DNA of 64,000 nucleotides, from contig NC_034414.1 in the NCBI RefSeq assembly GCF_002078875.1, forward strand, positions 19,977,030 through 20,041,029, written 5' to 3'. How positions within the stretch are numbered: position 1 is the first letter of the stretch; each line of letters opens with the position of its first letter. The stretch comes from Numida meleagris (taxonomy: Eukaryota > Chordata > Aves > Galliformes > Numididae). The notes beneath the pieces are model-generated. The model saw only the letters and a program-made list of their open reading frames with translations, made no database searches and was not told the DNA's origin. A program made the position numbers and the translations under genes. This document shows positions 12,325-25,099 of this stretch, piece by piece.

Positions 12325-15300
12325 AAATATCCCATTCTTTCACCCCAATTTGATTAATAGCCAGCCAGTTTGATGTGATTAGAGTTCCACTTCTGTACCT
12401 CTGGCAAATGTAGATATTTAAGTAGGCAGTATGAGAAAAGAAGAAGAGTAATCATGTTCCTTAGGAAAAGTTATATGGCTCTTTGTAAAGAAAACTCTTA
12501 CAAAAGAGGGATTGCTATGCAAGGTAACTGTGGAAAGGTAATCAAGCATTTTAATATTTTACATGTTTTAGATATATTTCTCTTATCGTCAGAATTCATA
12601 TTGCTGGTGCTCTGATTTTTTTTTCCAGCTGTCATTCATCTAATTCACAGCAGTGGCTCCCCAGATTGCTCTAGTCAATACAGGAGTCAAATTACTTTAC
12701 CTGCCGACATTCTACTTTTGTCTTCATTCTAAATATCATTCTGCTCTGAGAATATTGTCTCTGCAGGTGCAGATGTGAGTAGGAATGCCAACAGAAATTA
12801 AATGATATTTTATAACTTTTGAGATAGGATATCATTTGTTTTTAGGAGATGATTATATTTTCTACACATATTTCATCAGCTAGCATCTCTATTACATCCT
12901 GATCCAGCATTCCCTGAAGTTAACATTAATTTTTCAGAGACTTCATGCAGAGCTGGACTAAGCTCAGTATGATTGATAGAAAAAGCAATAAATTTAACAA
13001 TTACTTTGACATTCATATTGCCCCAGTAATTCTTAGATTCCTAAGGAAATAGTAAGTATCTTAATAGATGAAAATACTGATCATCCCATTCTAGTACTCT
13101 CTTCCACAATTGTGCCTACTTAGTCAGCTTCTAGATTATAATTGAATTCCTGACTCTTACAAATTCTTCCATATTTAATCCCTGGAAAAAAAAAAAAAGT
13201 TGAATGTTTCCGATTTCACTTCAATTTTCAGTCACCATTTTTACTAAAATTGAGAAGTTGGGCAAAATCAACAATCTAAGAGTCATTAAATATGTTGAAA
13301 TGCATGGACTGAGTAGATTTTGCCTAGACAGAAGCTGTCTTTCATTTATTTGTAGATTTTCCGTTTTGTGGATGTGCCTTTCTTCAACCCTTTTCCTCTC
13401 CCCGGCAGAATCATTGTTGTCACCTGTCAAAGCAGTTGTCAGGTAATGGTTGCACAAAACTTTTGTTTCAGTAGTGACAAGAAGCCTTAAGTGTTCACTC
13501 AGTCCCTGAGATTGCTGAAGAACTAAGTGATACAACCACAGCTTATTAAAATTAGATTGTAAAAAAATCACCTTAAATGCATATTTATTGATGCCTGCTT
13601 TTGTAAGTAAGTGCCAATAAATCTCAATAGATGAATGCTTGCCTAAAGAAATCGTGCAAAACATCCAAAAATATGTTATGAATTCATTTAACTATTGAAA
13701 CAAATATAGATAGAAGAAAGGTTTTGGTATTAGCTCAGCTCTTGCCTGAACTTCAGAGAGGGCTTGTGAATGAAAACATAGAAAGAAATAATCTTAAAAG
13801 CTTTCATTAGTTGCACACATCTTTGAAAGACTACTTTTGACTAAGTAGAAATATATTCAGAAGTAGAAAGACAGTTTTGAGTGTTGTGTTTTCATTGGTT
13901 TCCATATCAAAACATAGTGATGTTAGTGAAATTTACTGAAAAAGTTTTTGCTAGTTTTTAAGTGAAGAGATCTTACTCTGATGGTTCCATTTATTTCAAC
14001 AGGAATAGAAATCTGCTTGAGGAGTAAAACATTATTCAGCATGAATAAATGTGGCAGGCTATATTTTCTTTTAGGACAGAGAAAATGTCCTAAAATTATC
14101 CATCAATACGATACAATCCACAGTATGATTTGTTTCAAGTCTTGCAAAACTCTGAATGCCTATAAAGTTGAGGTTTCCTACCCCAAAATCCACAATCCCA
14201 AGGACAAACCTCAAGACAGTACAAAAAGGTCTACATAAATAACCTACAATGACAAACTGCTTATCTTTAAGTTAGGCGCTCAGCTTCTAGGAAATAGTTG
14301 ACCAGAAAATGAGTCTGTGGAAAAAGATGAGGACTCACTGATGGCCACTGTTAACAAACAAGACCAGTTTTTATTTATTAGTTGCAAATTACTTATATGA
14401 AATTTAAAGCTATCTACTCGATTCACTGGAAACTGACTTCATTACAGATATTAATTTATTGTCCAAAGAACTTGAGTAATCATAGTTTACACAAAAATCT
14501 TGTTTGGTTGAGCCAGATAGAGGCTTTACCCACAGCCATTTTGAAAAAATTTATTGCAAGTAACTCTAATAAGTACTTATCTTGCTTGGTGATGCTGCTT
14601 GATGTCATAAAGCTGTCACTTTAAACCATAGAAACCAGAAGTATGGGACTTGGGAAATTATTTTTACTTTTTAATAATCTGAATGTGAACAGTACCAAAA
14701 CCTAAGAATTTGCAGTGTTAAAGTATTCAAAACATTTTTTGATCAAGCAGGGCAATTATAATCCATTTCAAGGGAACTGGGTTAGATCTGAGTATCCAGT
14801 TACTTTCTCAGAGCAGTGTAAACCACACGTAATTCTATTTTAGAAAGACTAAAAGAAACAATCCTTTTGTATAAAATCTTATTTCCAAAATTTTAAACTC
14901 CATTTAATTCATCACATTAGTGAACAATATTCCTAGATTCAAAAAATTGCTTGTTCCTTGAGACTAAGAGTCCACTGATTTTCTTTTTAAATCAGTTGTG
15001 CACTTCAGCTTTGATCTTGGGCATACTAATTCACAAGAAAGTACAGCACAGTGGTAAAATAACTTTATTGTCATCCCTAGAGAAACAAAACAAAGGGAAC
15101 ACGGATACAAAAAGCAATAAAACCCCTCAGTCAGTCTTACAGGGCAAAGCAGAGGGCAAAAATCCCCAGCAGATGTTAAAATCAGTGTGGCTAACCTCAA
15201 TTCAAATAGTCTATGCTGATTTACACCAGCTGAAGTTCAGGAGGTGAAAGTCTGAGGTGCAGAGGTAAACTACATAAGCTGCTCTAACGGTTGAGGGCAC

Positions 15301-16454
15301 TTCTATCTTTGAGTAAATGATATATCGCTTACCCATTGTAATTATATTCATATTTACCTCTTGCTACCTAAACCAGTCGGGTTAGCATAAAAGCTATTCT
15401 TCAGTTATGTAAGTAATAATGCTGGTTTCTGGAGCTTTTTTAAACTCTAGTCTTTTTCCCAACACGTGCATACGCGCTGTGACCTTCTAGTGCCTTTCTA
15501 GATTTAACTAGCATCTCAAATGTGTCCTCTTCAAGCCTGTGCTGCATATTCCAAAGGTCACTGCTAAGCTGAGGCTTTCAGATTTAAGTAGTGTAATACT
15601 TCTGTTTTTGCACTTACTGCACTGAATCCTTGTGCAGTACTATATTGATTTTTTGTGATTTTTATTTCACTATTTTCAGATTCTACAGTCTCTCTTACCT
15701 TGACTTACCAGTTAAATGGCTTGGTTAGTCACACTTTTCTTTTAGTTTGTTCAATCAAAATATGCTTTTGTATTTATTCTATTTAAAAGTGGCTTCCTTT
15801 GCTTTCATTTCTAACCTACAGAACATGTTCTGAAGGGCAATTGAGCCTGAAAGCCTCATCACAACTTGCACATTTCAAGGCCTTCCTGCTTGCAGTGCTG
15901 CCTCTTCTTTCTGAAGCCCCTCTGAAGATTTTTTTGGTAGCTTAGCCATAGTAAATAGTTTGCAAATTACTTTGTGAAGCTCACTGTCTATAAATTTAGC
16001 AATAAAGAAACAGTAAGAGTGATATTCATTATTGTTGTACGAGCACGTACTGTGACACAAGGCTGTCTGGAAATTACAGTGAAGCCTTTTGAATGTAAAG
16101 AGAAGTTACCCTATATCAATAAAACCAGCTGCTGCAATTATACAAGGTAGAACTCAGTTCACAACGGCTGTTGAGCTTTGGAGCACAAGCCAATTACCAG
16201 CTGGAATCAGGAATTATTACACCTGGAACAATTAACTGAAATATAATGGAAGGGAACAGGGATTTCCTTCCAGAACTATTTTAAATTCTTACAATTCTGA
16301 GGAAACAGTTTCTTACCTAGCATTCATAGTCATTCAAAGGATAGAGCCCAAACTGTTATGGCCTTACCTAGCCAATGTGGGCTGAGTCCCACAGCCACTG
16401 AAAAAGTAATCAGCCAGTGATGGTGAGACACATACCACAAGAACTTGGAAGAAA

Positions 16455-16471
16455 CTTTGCGTCACGCAAAG
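16455..16471. repeat. Perfect short inverted repeat with CpG-containing arms
   Basis: CTTTGCG-TCA-CGCAAAG: 7-bp arms with a 3-base centre. The centre gives TGCGTCACGCA, which resembles an extended bZIP (ATF/CREB or C/EBP-ATF) half-site. Two CpGs survive in CpG-poor surroundings. A regulatory role is only a guess. Confidence 0.35.
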
Positions 16472-19400
16472 AGGCCTTAGGCTATTTCCTTTTGGCTCCA
16501 TAGTTTCCAGTTAAGAAATTTGTCATGGCATGTAGTAGTGGTACTAGCATCTTCTGGATCCAAGCTCTTGGCTCTTGGTCATGAACTCAGCCTTTGCTAT
16601 ATTTCTTTTGTTCCTATAGCAAAACATGGGTTGGTTTTAACCCACCCATTGTTGGCTTCTTGGAAGAAACCAAACACAGATACACATTGGTGACAATGGC
16701 AGAAGTGAGCTGGAAGTGTGTGCGGAGCCCCAGGATGTCCTTTTCCTAGCTCCTGTCTTCCACAGTATTGAATTAGATAGGTTGGTGTTAGTTTTCTATA
16801 ATATTGTAGGGGGGCAACCTCTCCGTGAGTAAAAGGGCTTATTGGTACTACAAGCCTTGTTGCTATTAAAGGAAAATCATTCTCTCGCAAGCCATGAAGA
16901 AACACTGCTGCCCTTTCCATACACTAAAGGAAGGTCTACTTCATGATATATGCACACATAGATACTCGTGCCCAGATTCCTCTGGTTCCCTTGGCCTTTA
17001 TAATGCACTTCTTCAACTCCAGTAGCCATCCTTCCCTCCTGCACAGCAGCTGGAGTCCCCTGTGCCTTTGCTATAACAGTCTAGCCTGTAAATAATGGTA
17101 CTGCCATAGTTCATCATTGGAGAATGACACTCCTTATCTCACCCTGGGGGGCTGGAATATATGCCTGTGTGATTGTATATACATTTGCCATCCTATGGCT
17201 GTACGGTACCACCTTCACTCAAAACATCTGCTCTTTAAAGACTTTGTTGTACATCAGATCCAAAACCTTACTCTGTGCCTGGAAGGCTTAATTTGACAAT
17301 CTTGTAGCATGGCTTCTTCTGTAACTACCCCATGGAGCCTAATATCAGTGGTAGTAATAAAGTTCTTGCTGTTTGAAAAATGCAAGTGGTGGCAGTCACC
17401 ACAGGGTAAGTGAAAACAAAGTACATCAAATCCTGGCACAGCTCAGAAGAATCAGTTTAGGGAGGACTGCAGAGATATACATTAGGACTATAAAATTCAA
17501 CACTGACTATACAGATCTGAGATAGAGATTCTTAATTTTTTTTTATTGTTAGTGTATTTATGACTTTTGAAAGGCTCCATGGTGATGGTCACAGAGATAG
17601 AAGACTTTTATTCACAAAAGTGGCATTTTCTGCATTTCAAGACTAATATGCCTCAAGTGCAACTCTTTCCTAAAGAAATTAATTTCACAGGGAGCAATGA
17701 GTAGGACTTTAGGAACTGTGTATCTAACCTATCCATATACCTACATATATGAACACAAATACAGTTTGCTTAGTTCATTTAAGAAGTTAATATTGCTAAA
17801 CAACCCTGGAGAAATCAGTGACCTCCTCGTGCGACAAATGAGTGTGGACACAGGGTAGTACATCTACATCTGGTGGCACTGACAGCAGTGTTTCGCTTGT
17901 ATCTTTCTCTAAACTATCTGCCTGCATAAGCACCCACAGCACAGCTGTGGTCATCTTTAAATCTTTCAGCAATGAGTCTGCCTAAACAGAAATTGATACC
18001 AAGCTTTGAAAGAAAAAAATGTTTTGTCCAATCTTGTCTAAGGAACTGTCTGAAGCTTTTAGCAGCAGATGCTCCCTACCTCATACTATTTTCTAGGCAG
18101 TGATGCCGATACCATTTCTGTTTGATTTCCAAACTGCCTATAAGCATGGTGCACAGAGTATTATGACAGCCCAGAGATCCTCAGCTCACAGATCTTGAGT
18201 TAAGTGCAGTTTTTCTAAGAGGTTCCCTGAAAATTACAACACAATTCATTTGCATACTCCATATGGATACTACAAGGTGGCATTTTAAGCTTAGAAAAAT
18301 GAAGTTATATGAAATTAAATGAAACAGAATTAGTCCCTTCTGAAATTATACAAAATGTTTTGTTCTGTTTTGTTGTATAATATTCTCCATCAAAAAAGAA
18401 AAAAAAAAAGGATGAAAGTTTTCCCTTTGTAAAAAAAAAGAGAATCATGAGTAAACTTGTAACAGTATGAAACTTAACTATCTGTGCAAAACATAACAAT
18501 TATTTTGGACCCACTGTGCACAGAAATAATCAGCTACCATGGACAGAAGCACTGTTGACCCTGACCCAGAATGCTGGTCATATCCAAATAGCAATACTTC
18601 TAATTATAACTCTGTACATACATATATTTCTTTTCTCCTATGACTATAAATTGAATCCCTACCTGACCATTATTATGTACTGTTTCCATCCTCTTTGGAT
18701 GGGATGACAAACGCGTAATTGGAAAATAAAGGCAGCAGTACCATGAATAACCCCACTAGATGCAGAGAAGCTAGGTAGGATGAAACTGGCTGGCTAATGA
18801 ACATGCAACAGGGTGCTACAAATCACACACACATATAATGTAGAGTATAATTCTTTCTCCCGAAGTGAGTCATCATGGGGCCACAAGTCACTTCTCCTGG
18901 TATGATACTGGAGAGAGGAGGTACTTTCCAGATGTAGAATTTACCCCTTATGGCTCTAAACAGTGGAGCATAATTTAAGAAGCCCCGAGGCTTTTCTAAA
19001 TTACACTAGAGACTGAAGAACAACAAGAAAGATTTATAGCCACCTTGGGTTTTCCTCCTTTCCTAATGTCAAGCTTATATTGGCTTCAGTTTAAGAATCT
19101 AAATTAGTTCTTTTTACACTTTTTTTTCATGCAATTCATGACAGGCATAAAAGGTGATGCTTTCATGAGGTCATTTTTGCCTTGTAAATCTCCTGAAGAA
19201 AGATAAAAATCTGTTTTGTATCTTTTATTATATTACTACTCCATTTCTGGAAAATGTAGCTGATTGTAACTGCATTGTGATCATTGTGATGGATCTATAG
19301 CAATGACAACCACGTGTTCTCTATTTTGAATAACCAAGTTTTTAAATCATTACAATTATTAATGAGTGTTAAAGGCTTTGTAACAAAAAAGGCAATGGGA

Positions 19401-20791
19401 ATAATTTATAGTAAAGATTCCTTACTATATCAGAAATTAGATTTGATTAGCTGAAATTGTATGACATGGTAGTAAATGGGGCATATCATAAAGCATTCTA
19501 AAACAATTTAATACAAGTTCAACATTTATTATATAAAACTTGATGCCATTAAACAAGATAGTCATATCAAGTTTGTGATACCCACAAAAAACTCCATGGA
19601 AAAATCTACAGAGCTGTTGTAAAGATGCAAAAATGACATGTGTTGTGTGTAAATAAGGTAGTGATATTGCTAAGCAGATAAGAATCCTGCGAATGTGTTA
19701 AATATGCTACCTGAATGTAGTTTTTCATTCATTCTTCTCACTCTGATCTTGAGTTCTGAGCCTTTACTGATGTAAATAGCTTTCTTGATCATTGTATTTG
19801 CTTTCTGAAGTCTATATCAATGTTCAGTTTAGAAGAGGACACAGAGCATGGCCCCCAGAGAATGACCCTCTTCTGCTCCCACTGAAACTGGCTGTATCAG
19901 GAATGAAATTGGGTTACTCTAAGCCCATAGGGGAACAGGTTCCTTAAAGTAATAGCAGTGACTACTGGCTACAACATCCAGTAGAATTAAACACCACTAG
20001 AAAAAGTCTGTTGTTCCTATGACTGTAGCCTACTTCATCTTCTTGCTATCTGATTTAATAGCTAGACTTCTTACCTGGAAAGGATTACACTCTTTGTGTT
20101 AGGAGAAGACTGTCTGCAAGTAAAAGGCACTTTGAATCCCAAACAAATTCTCTAAAGAATTTTTCAATGGTGAAGACAGCATGTCAGATTGCTGAGTTTA
20201 TTTCCTTTTTAAATTTCTGCCTAATCTAAATGATCATGTAGTGATCATTATTTAAGCAATATCTCAGTTGTGCCATCACAAATTAAAATAACCTTAACTA
20301 AAAGACAAAGGCAATCTGAAATGTTTAAAATCCTTAGGCATTGAACAGGAGAAATAAAGCTGCAGGTTTGCAAAAGTCTGACTAACAAATACAATGATAT
20401 CATAAACTTTCAAGAAAAAAAAATAATTCATGAGTTTATAGTAAGAAATTGGAATATTACTCTCACATCTACCTTGGTAGTATGAAAGGATTGTATAATT
20501 TCTTGAATGCTAGAGGTTCTTCTTCTATAAATTGCTTGCTGAATGAGAGCTCTAGCTCACTCTATCTTGTGTTTTTCAAGTACTCTGACAAAGAAGAATG
20601 TCGCAGAGAAGTCACTGTGAGTGAGTCAGCACGTCCTACCACAGACATGGTTCCTTTGGGAAAATCACAACGCCCAGAACTGTCACCAGAACCCTGAAGG
20701 ACATATCTGTGACAGACACAATCCAAGTGCAACACAATCATTGTCCTTGTACAATCAATGCTCCTCTGAAAACTGCACAACATACCCTACT

Positions 20792-20828
20792 TAAATTATA
20801 TCTAAATTATATAAATTATATAAATCCA
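20792..20828. repeat. AT-only tandem units
   Basis: Roughly three copies of TAAATTATAT-like units in a row with small changes. This is probably slippage-prone low-complexity DNA. Confidence 0.75.
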
Positions 20829-23800
20829 TTAGAATAATTACTATTTTTACTAGCACCCCTCTACTTGGAATTTGTTTGAAAGGTCTCTGAACCTGGACCA
20901 TTTCAAGAGCTATTGGCCTTATGAAATAACAGCATGTCCCGTTCAGGTACAAAAATATTCTGTGAAAACCAGCTAGTTTGTTCGTTCTTTCTCAATTTAT
21001 ATTAGTAGACATTACTCATATGTTTTCAGTGTACTGAGAGCACTTCCCAATAAATATGCTTCTTAACTCACATCATTTTCAGCAAGCCTAAATGTGTTGA
21101 CTTCATGAGCTTTACCTCTTATTTATATCAGCATCTTACTGATATACTTACATAATTTACTCTCTCCTCAAGTTTAATCTTACTTGTCTAGTTGGACACC
21201 AGAAAAAGAAGGAAAGAAGCAAGTCTTGAACACTGTTGTAATCAGATGAAGTTACTGAGCTCAAAGGAAATACGTCTCTGGTCACAGGACAGAAAACCTT
21301 TATTTTTCAAATTGTGTATATCTCCTTAATTATTTTTGTGTAGTGTTTTCATAGTTCTCGGAACATGAGTTATATGATTCTCAACTTTATGAATCAAGTT
21401 AAGGCTTAAATATGCAAAAAGGCCATTTGTGTGAAAAAAGAACTGTGAAAAACTATGATTGAAGGAAAATATGAAGAATGTTCTCCAGAGTTTGAGTAGC
21501 GCAACGAGTGGAGAACTCAGGCAACGAAACATTCAAGAGCAGCAGCATAATTTGTGTTGAATAGTGTCAGCAAGGCATTATATGCCTTGTATTTTGGGAC
21601 AGTGGATAGAAAGAAGTCAGTGACCCTGGTACCCATACTGTGCTTTCTTCTTTGCTTTTGTTCCAGATTTGCTTTTTTATTCAAGTCTATTTATGGAGAG
21701 GGTCTGCAAGAGAGCTGTGCTCTCATGCGAAAAGTTGGTATTTCATGCTGTAGTTTCTTTTTGGACAAAGTTCTTCCCATGTATGGTAGAACCTCAATAG
21801 TTCTTGCCTCACATAGAAAAAGGAATTGAGTGAATTGTTCAGTCTCCTGGCTGGGCAAAGAAAAAGATGTTTTATTTAAGCCATTCGGAAGCAAGACATC
21901 ATTGGGGCCCAGTTCCTTGGCCTTTTTTCCCCCTCGCTTTCAGACAGACAAGGAAACTGCACATAATTCTTCAATTAAGTCTTTCTAGTTATACCTTACA
22001 AATAGATTTGTGTCTGTTAAGGATTGGGATAACACATAAAGTCTTGAAAATATTGTCCCCAAAGAAGTAGAAGGAAGAACTTGAAATAAATTTGAAAGAA
22101 TTGTCAGTCCATATGAGTAATGGTATTTCAGCAATCCCAAGCTAAGATGTATTGAGTGGCACTGCTTTGGAAAAGTGGATCCACTCTGCAAACAGATCTG
22201 CATGAGGGCTGTACATCAGTGAAGTAAATTATAATCTCTGAATCCATGTTAATTTTCAGATTGTGTTGAATAAAAAGGATACCGTTAAATGAATACATAT
22301 AACGAAAGTTAAAAGCAAATTAACAAAAATTAACACAAAAAAATAAAGGACTAAAGATGTTTGGCTGCCTGAATTTCCCCTGGCAGTAAAAGAAAATAAA
22401 ATACATGGCCTTTTGCTCTCTTCCTCAGCCCACAGAAAGCCTCACAGTCAAAACATTGCATCTAATCCTAGTTTCTGTTTTGGTAAGTATATTTCATTAA
22501 ACAATTGTATTACTGATTAATAAATAGTAAGTTGATTTTAGAGGGTGTTTTAGGTTAATTACTTTGTTAAAAATAATGAAAAATATTAATCTAGTTGGAA
22601 GTCAATTGATATTTTTGGAATTTCAAATATACACAGCACAAGTAACAATGCTGAGAAAAGCCTATCTTCATCATAGTTTAATTAAGCTGCTGAGAAGTAG
22701 CTAGCTGCTACAATCCCCGATTTTTATCTATTTTAAAAGGATATTCTTTATTTATTAGATTAATAGTTCTCCAGTTTTGAATTTTCTGATAGTAATCTGG
22801 TAATACCATTCATTGTCTTATTAGTTTGTTTTGTGCTGTTTTTTTTTTTTTTTTAACTGATTCATTAATGTCTTAAAACATTCTCAAGCAATTTTAATTT
22901 TCCAATCTGAAATTCTAGCTCTGTGCAAGATAACAGCAAAGGACTCATTTATTTTAGTAGGATCAAGATTTCATTCTAGCATAGAAAATAACAAGCTTCA
23001 TAACTGAAAGCATGAGAAAAGCATTCATATTTGTGACAAAATGTCTGTATAACCTTTATGTTTTTTAAGTGCAATCCCTTCTGAATGGACAGCACTGTTA
23101 AAGGAAACAGGAGATTTACTTTTCTTTCTGGGTTCAGTATTAGCAGACAACATCAGGGAGTCGAATAAAACCTCCTGCACCAGCCATCAAAGGAGTTATG
23201 ACAGTGGTACCTGCGTTAGGAATTGAAAGAAGGTACCTTTCATTTGCTTTCATCTGGGCTTGGTGGCTTTCCTTTCTCAAAGCATTGTGTATGTGCCAAA
23301 GGAGGGCTGTGGGCTGTGAGAACTTAAGTAAAGAAGAGACACTGGAGAGGAATTGACACCCAAGTTAGAGATATAAAAGCTTTAAAGAAGTCAAGTCACT
23401 TCACTGTGACAAAGCAGGAGATAGCTTGCCTGAGGGGAATTTCCAGTGGTGTAAACAATAGCCTGAATGTAGGCTATTTACTGTGCTTATGCATTAGTTA
23501 GAACGTGTAGCCTTTGAGAAATGGATAAACCACAGTGAATTTTGAAGAAACTACTTAGGCATCCCTTTAATTCACTTCTGTCGTGTGTCCATGAATGGAG
23601 ATATTTGCAGGATCCAACCTGTTGGACCTACTGAAACAGCAGCAGCTGCTACTGACGCAGCTGCGTTATCAGCTGTGGTTCAAGAGAAGACTAATCGCAG
23701 GTTTCAATTTTGGGAGAGTTACAGGCTTGAGATCTGGCAGATAAGAGGGGAAGAGGAAGGAATGGATATGACCTCAAGTCAGCCACAGCTGTGCAGGGAA

Positions 23801-24811
23801 TCCAGAGCTCCCAATGTATTCCCTAAACACCCAAAAGCTTTTAACCATCCAAGCAACAAACCAATCCCAGTTTTAGTAGACTATAAAGTAGATTAATTAA
23901 CTTTTTAAATACAGAAAAATGAAAACAGAACAGTAAAAAAAAGGGATTCTTTTCCAATTTCTCCTTTTCCATTGTGTCCTGCAGGCAAACCATTGTCTCA
24001 GTCAGCTCTAAGACTTCCTGAAGTATGGCAAACTTTGCACCGCCATACCTGTAGCTTCCTAAAAAGCCTTCCTGCCTGTGTCTGTGAAATTCCTCCCAAA
24101 GAACATTTTCCCTCATCCTCTAGAAGGTCATACATGATCTTCAACTCTCTTTTTAAAGAATTGAGTGCCTACACTGAATTAAAAAAAAACAACAAAGAAA
24201 GGGTACTAGCTGTCACACAGCTGCTCAGACTGGAAAAATTGTTCTCCTACTTCTGTTGCCATGACAATAACCGTTTTTACAGAAAGGCACACTGTGGTTA
24301 AGAAACATTCTGTCTAGCTGTTTGAACAAAGCATCAGCATCATAACAATTGCCTTACTTTACTCAGACTAACAGGCTGCCAGTTCCAATATCCCTTTTAT
24401 GACAGTGCTAGATGCTTCAAGAGAAAGATGATAAAATGCTAGTTTTAAACAGTTATGGAATAATCTGCTCTTGGAGGACATTTCTAACTGCTGTTAGGTA
24501 GAGATTAGCTCATGGCAAAATTAATAGGAGTTTATATATTTTTTTTCTGATTACATAGCCTTCTTATGCAGTATCACTGCAATTATTCTGGACATGCAAT
24601 GCTCAATTTTCTTTAATCAGCTTCTAACATCTTATATACAAAGTTCTTCAATGGCTATGAGCTAGAGTCGATATTTTTACCTTGTTTAAAAACATTTTTT
24701 ATCTATTTATCATAGATCCACTTCTTTTTTTAACAAGCAATCTATTTTACATAGAGCAAAAAATAAAAATAATCTTCCACTTCAGTCACTTTTCATTTGG
24801 CACATGTCTAT

Positions 24812-25099
24812 CATAGAATATCCTGAGTTGGAAGAGACTCAGGAGACTCACAAGGATAATCAAGTCCAATCCACACAGGGCCACCCAAAATTCAAACCCT
24901 ATGTCTGAGAGCATTGTCCAGATGCTGCTTGAACTCCAGCAGCCTGGGGCCGTGACCACTGCCCTGGGGAGCCAGCTCCACACGCACCATCCTCTGGTGA
25001 AGAACCTATTCCTAACCCCCAACCTGATATTTTCCTGATGCAGGTCCATGCTGTTCCCTTGGGCCCTAAATTTCAATGAAATTACACCTATGAAGTCTT
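24812..25099 (-). mobile_element. CR1 LINE, 5'-truncated copy
   Basis: The left edge is CATAGAAT followed by the 3' UTR and the reverse complement of the ORF2 C-terminus (GAACTCCAGCAGCCTGGGG, GACCACTGCCCTGGGGAGCC, GAAGAACCTATTCCTAAC). CR1 similarity that I recognise stops near 25066. The next 33 bp (CTAAATTTCAATGAAATTAC and on to AAGTCTT at 25093-25099) are shared with the copy ending at 32927, so I include them as part of the repeat. The frame is disrupted and nothing is functional. Confidence 0.9.

Larger units (their letters stand above)
12325..24811. other. Long AT-rich stretch with no recognised repeat or gene
   Basis: About 12.5 kb with no transposon I can identify. Notable only: a 147-codon minus frame at 13221-13664 in a weak start context; a perfect 7-bp inverted repeat at 16455-16471; AT-rich tandem units at 20792-20828; a T16 run at 22839-22854; and a somewhat GC-richer plus frame at 23585-23893 with an alanine run and no recognised domain. 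The segment 16080-16260 looks like possible conserved regulatory DNA but cannot be tested here. Confidence 0.5.

Noticed and set aside
23585..23896. 103-codon frame with an alanine run
   Set aside because: The alanines come from a short GCA/GCT-rich stretch; no domain or splice sites support a gene.
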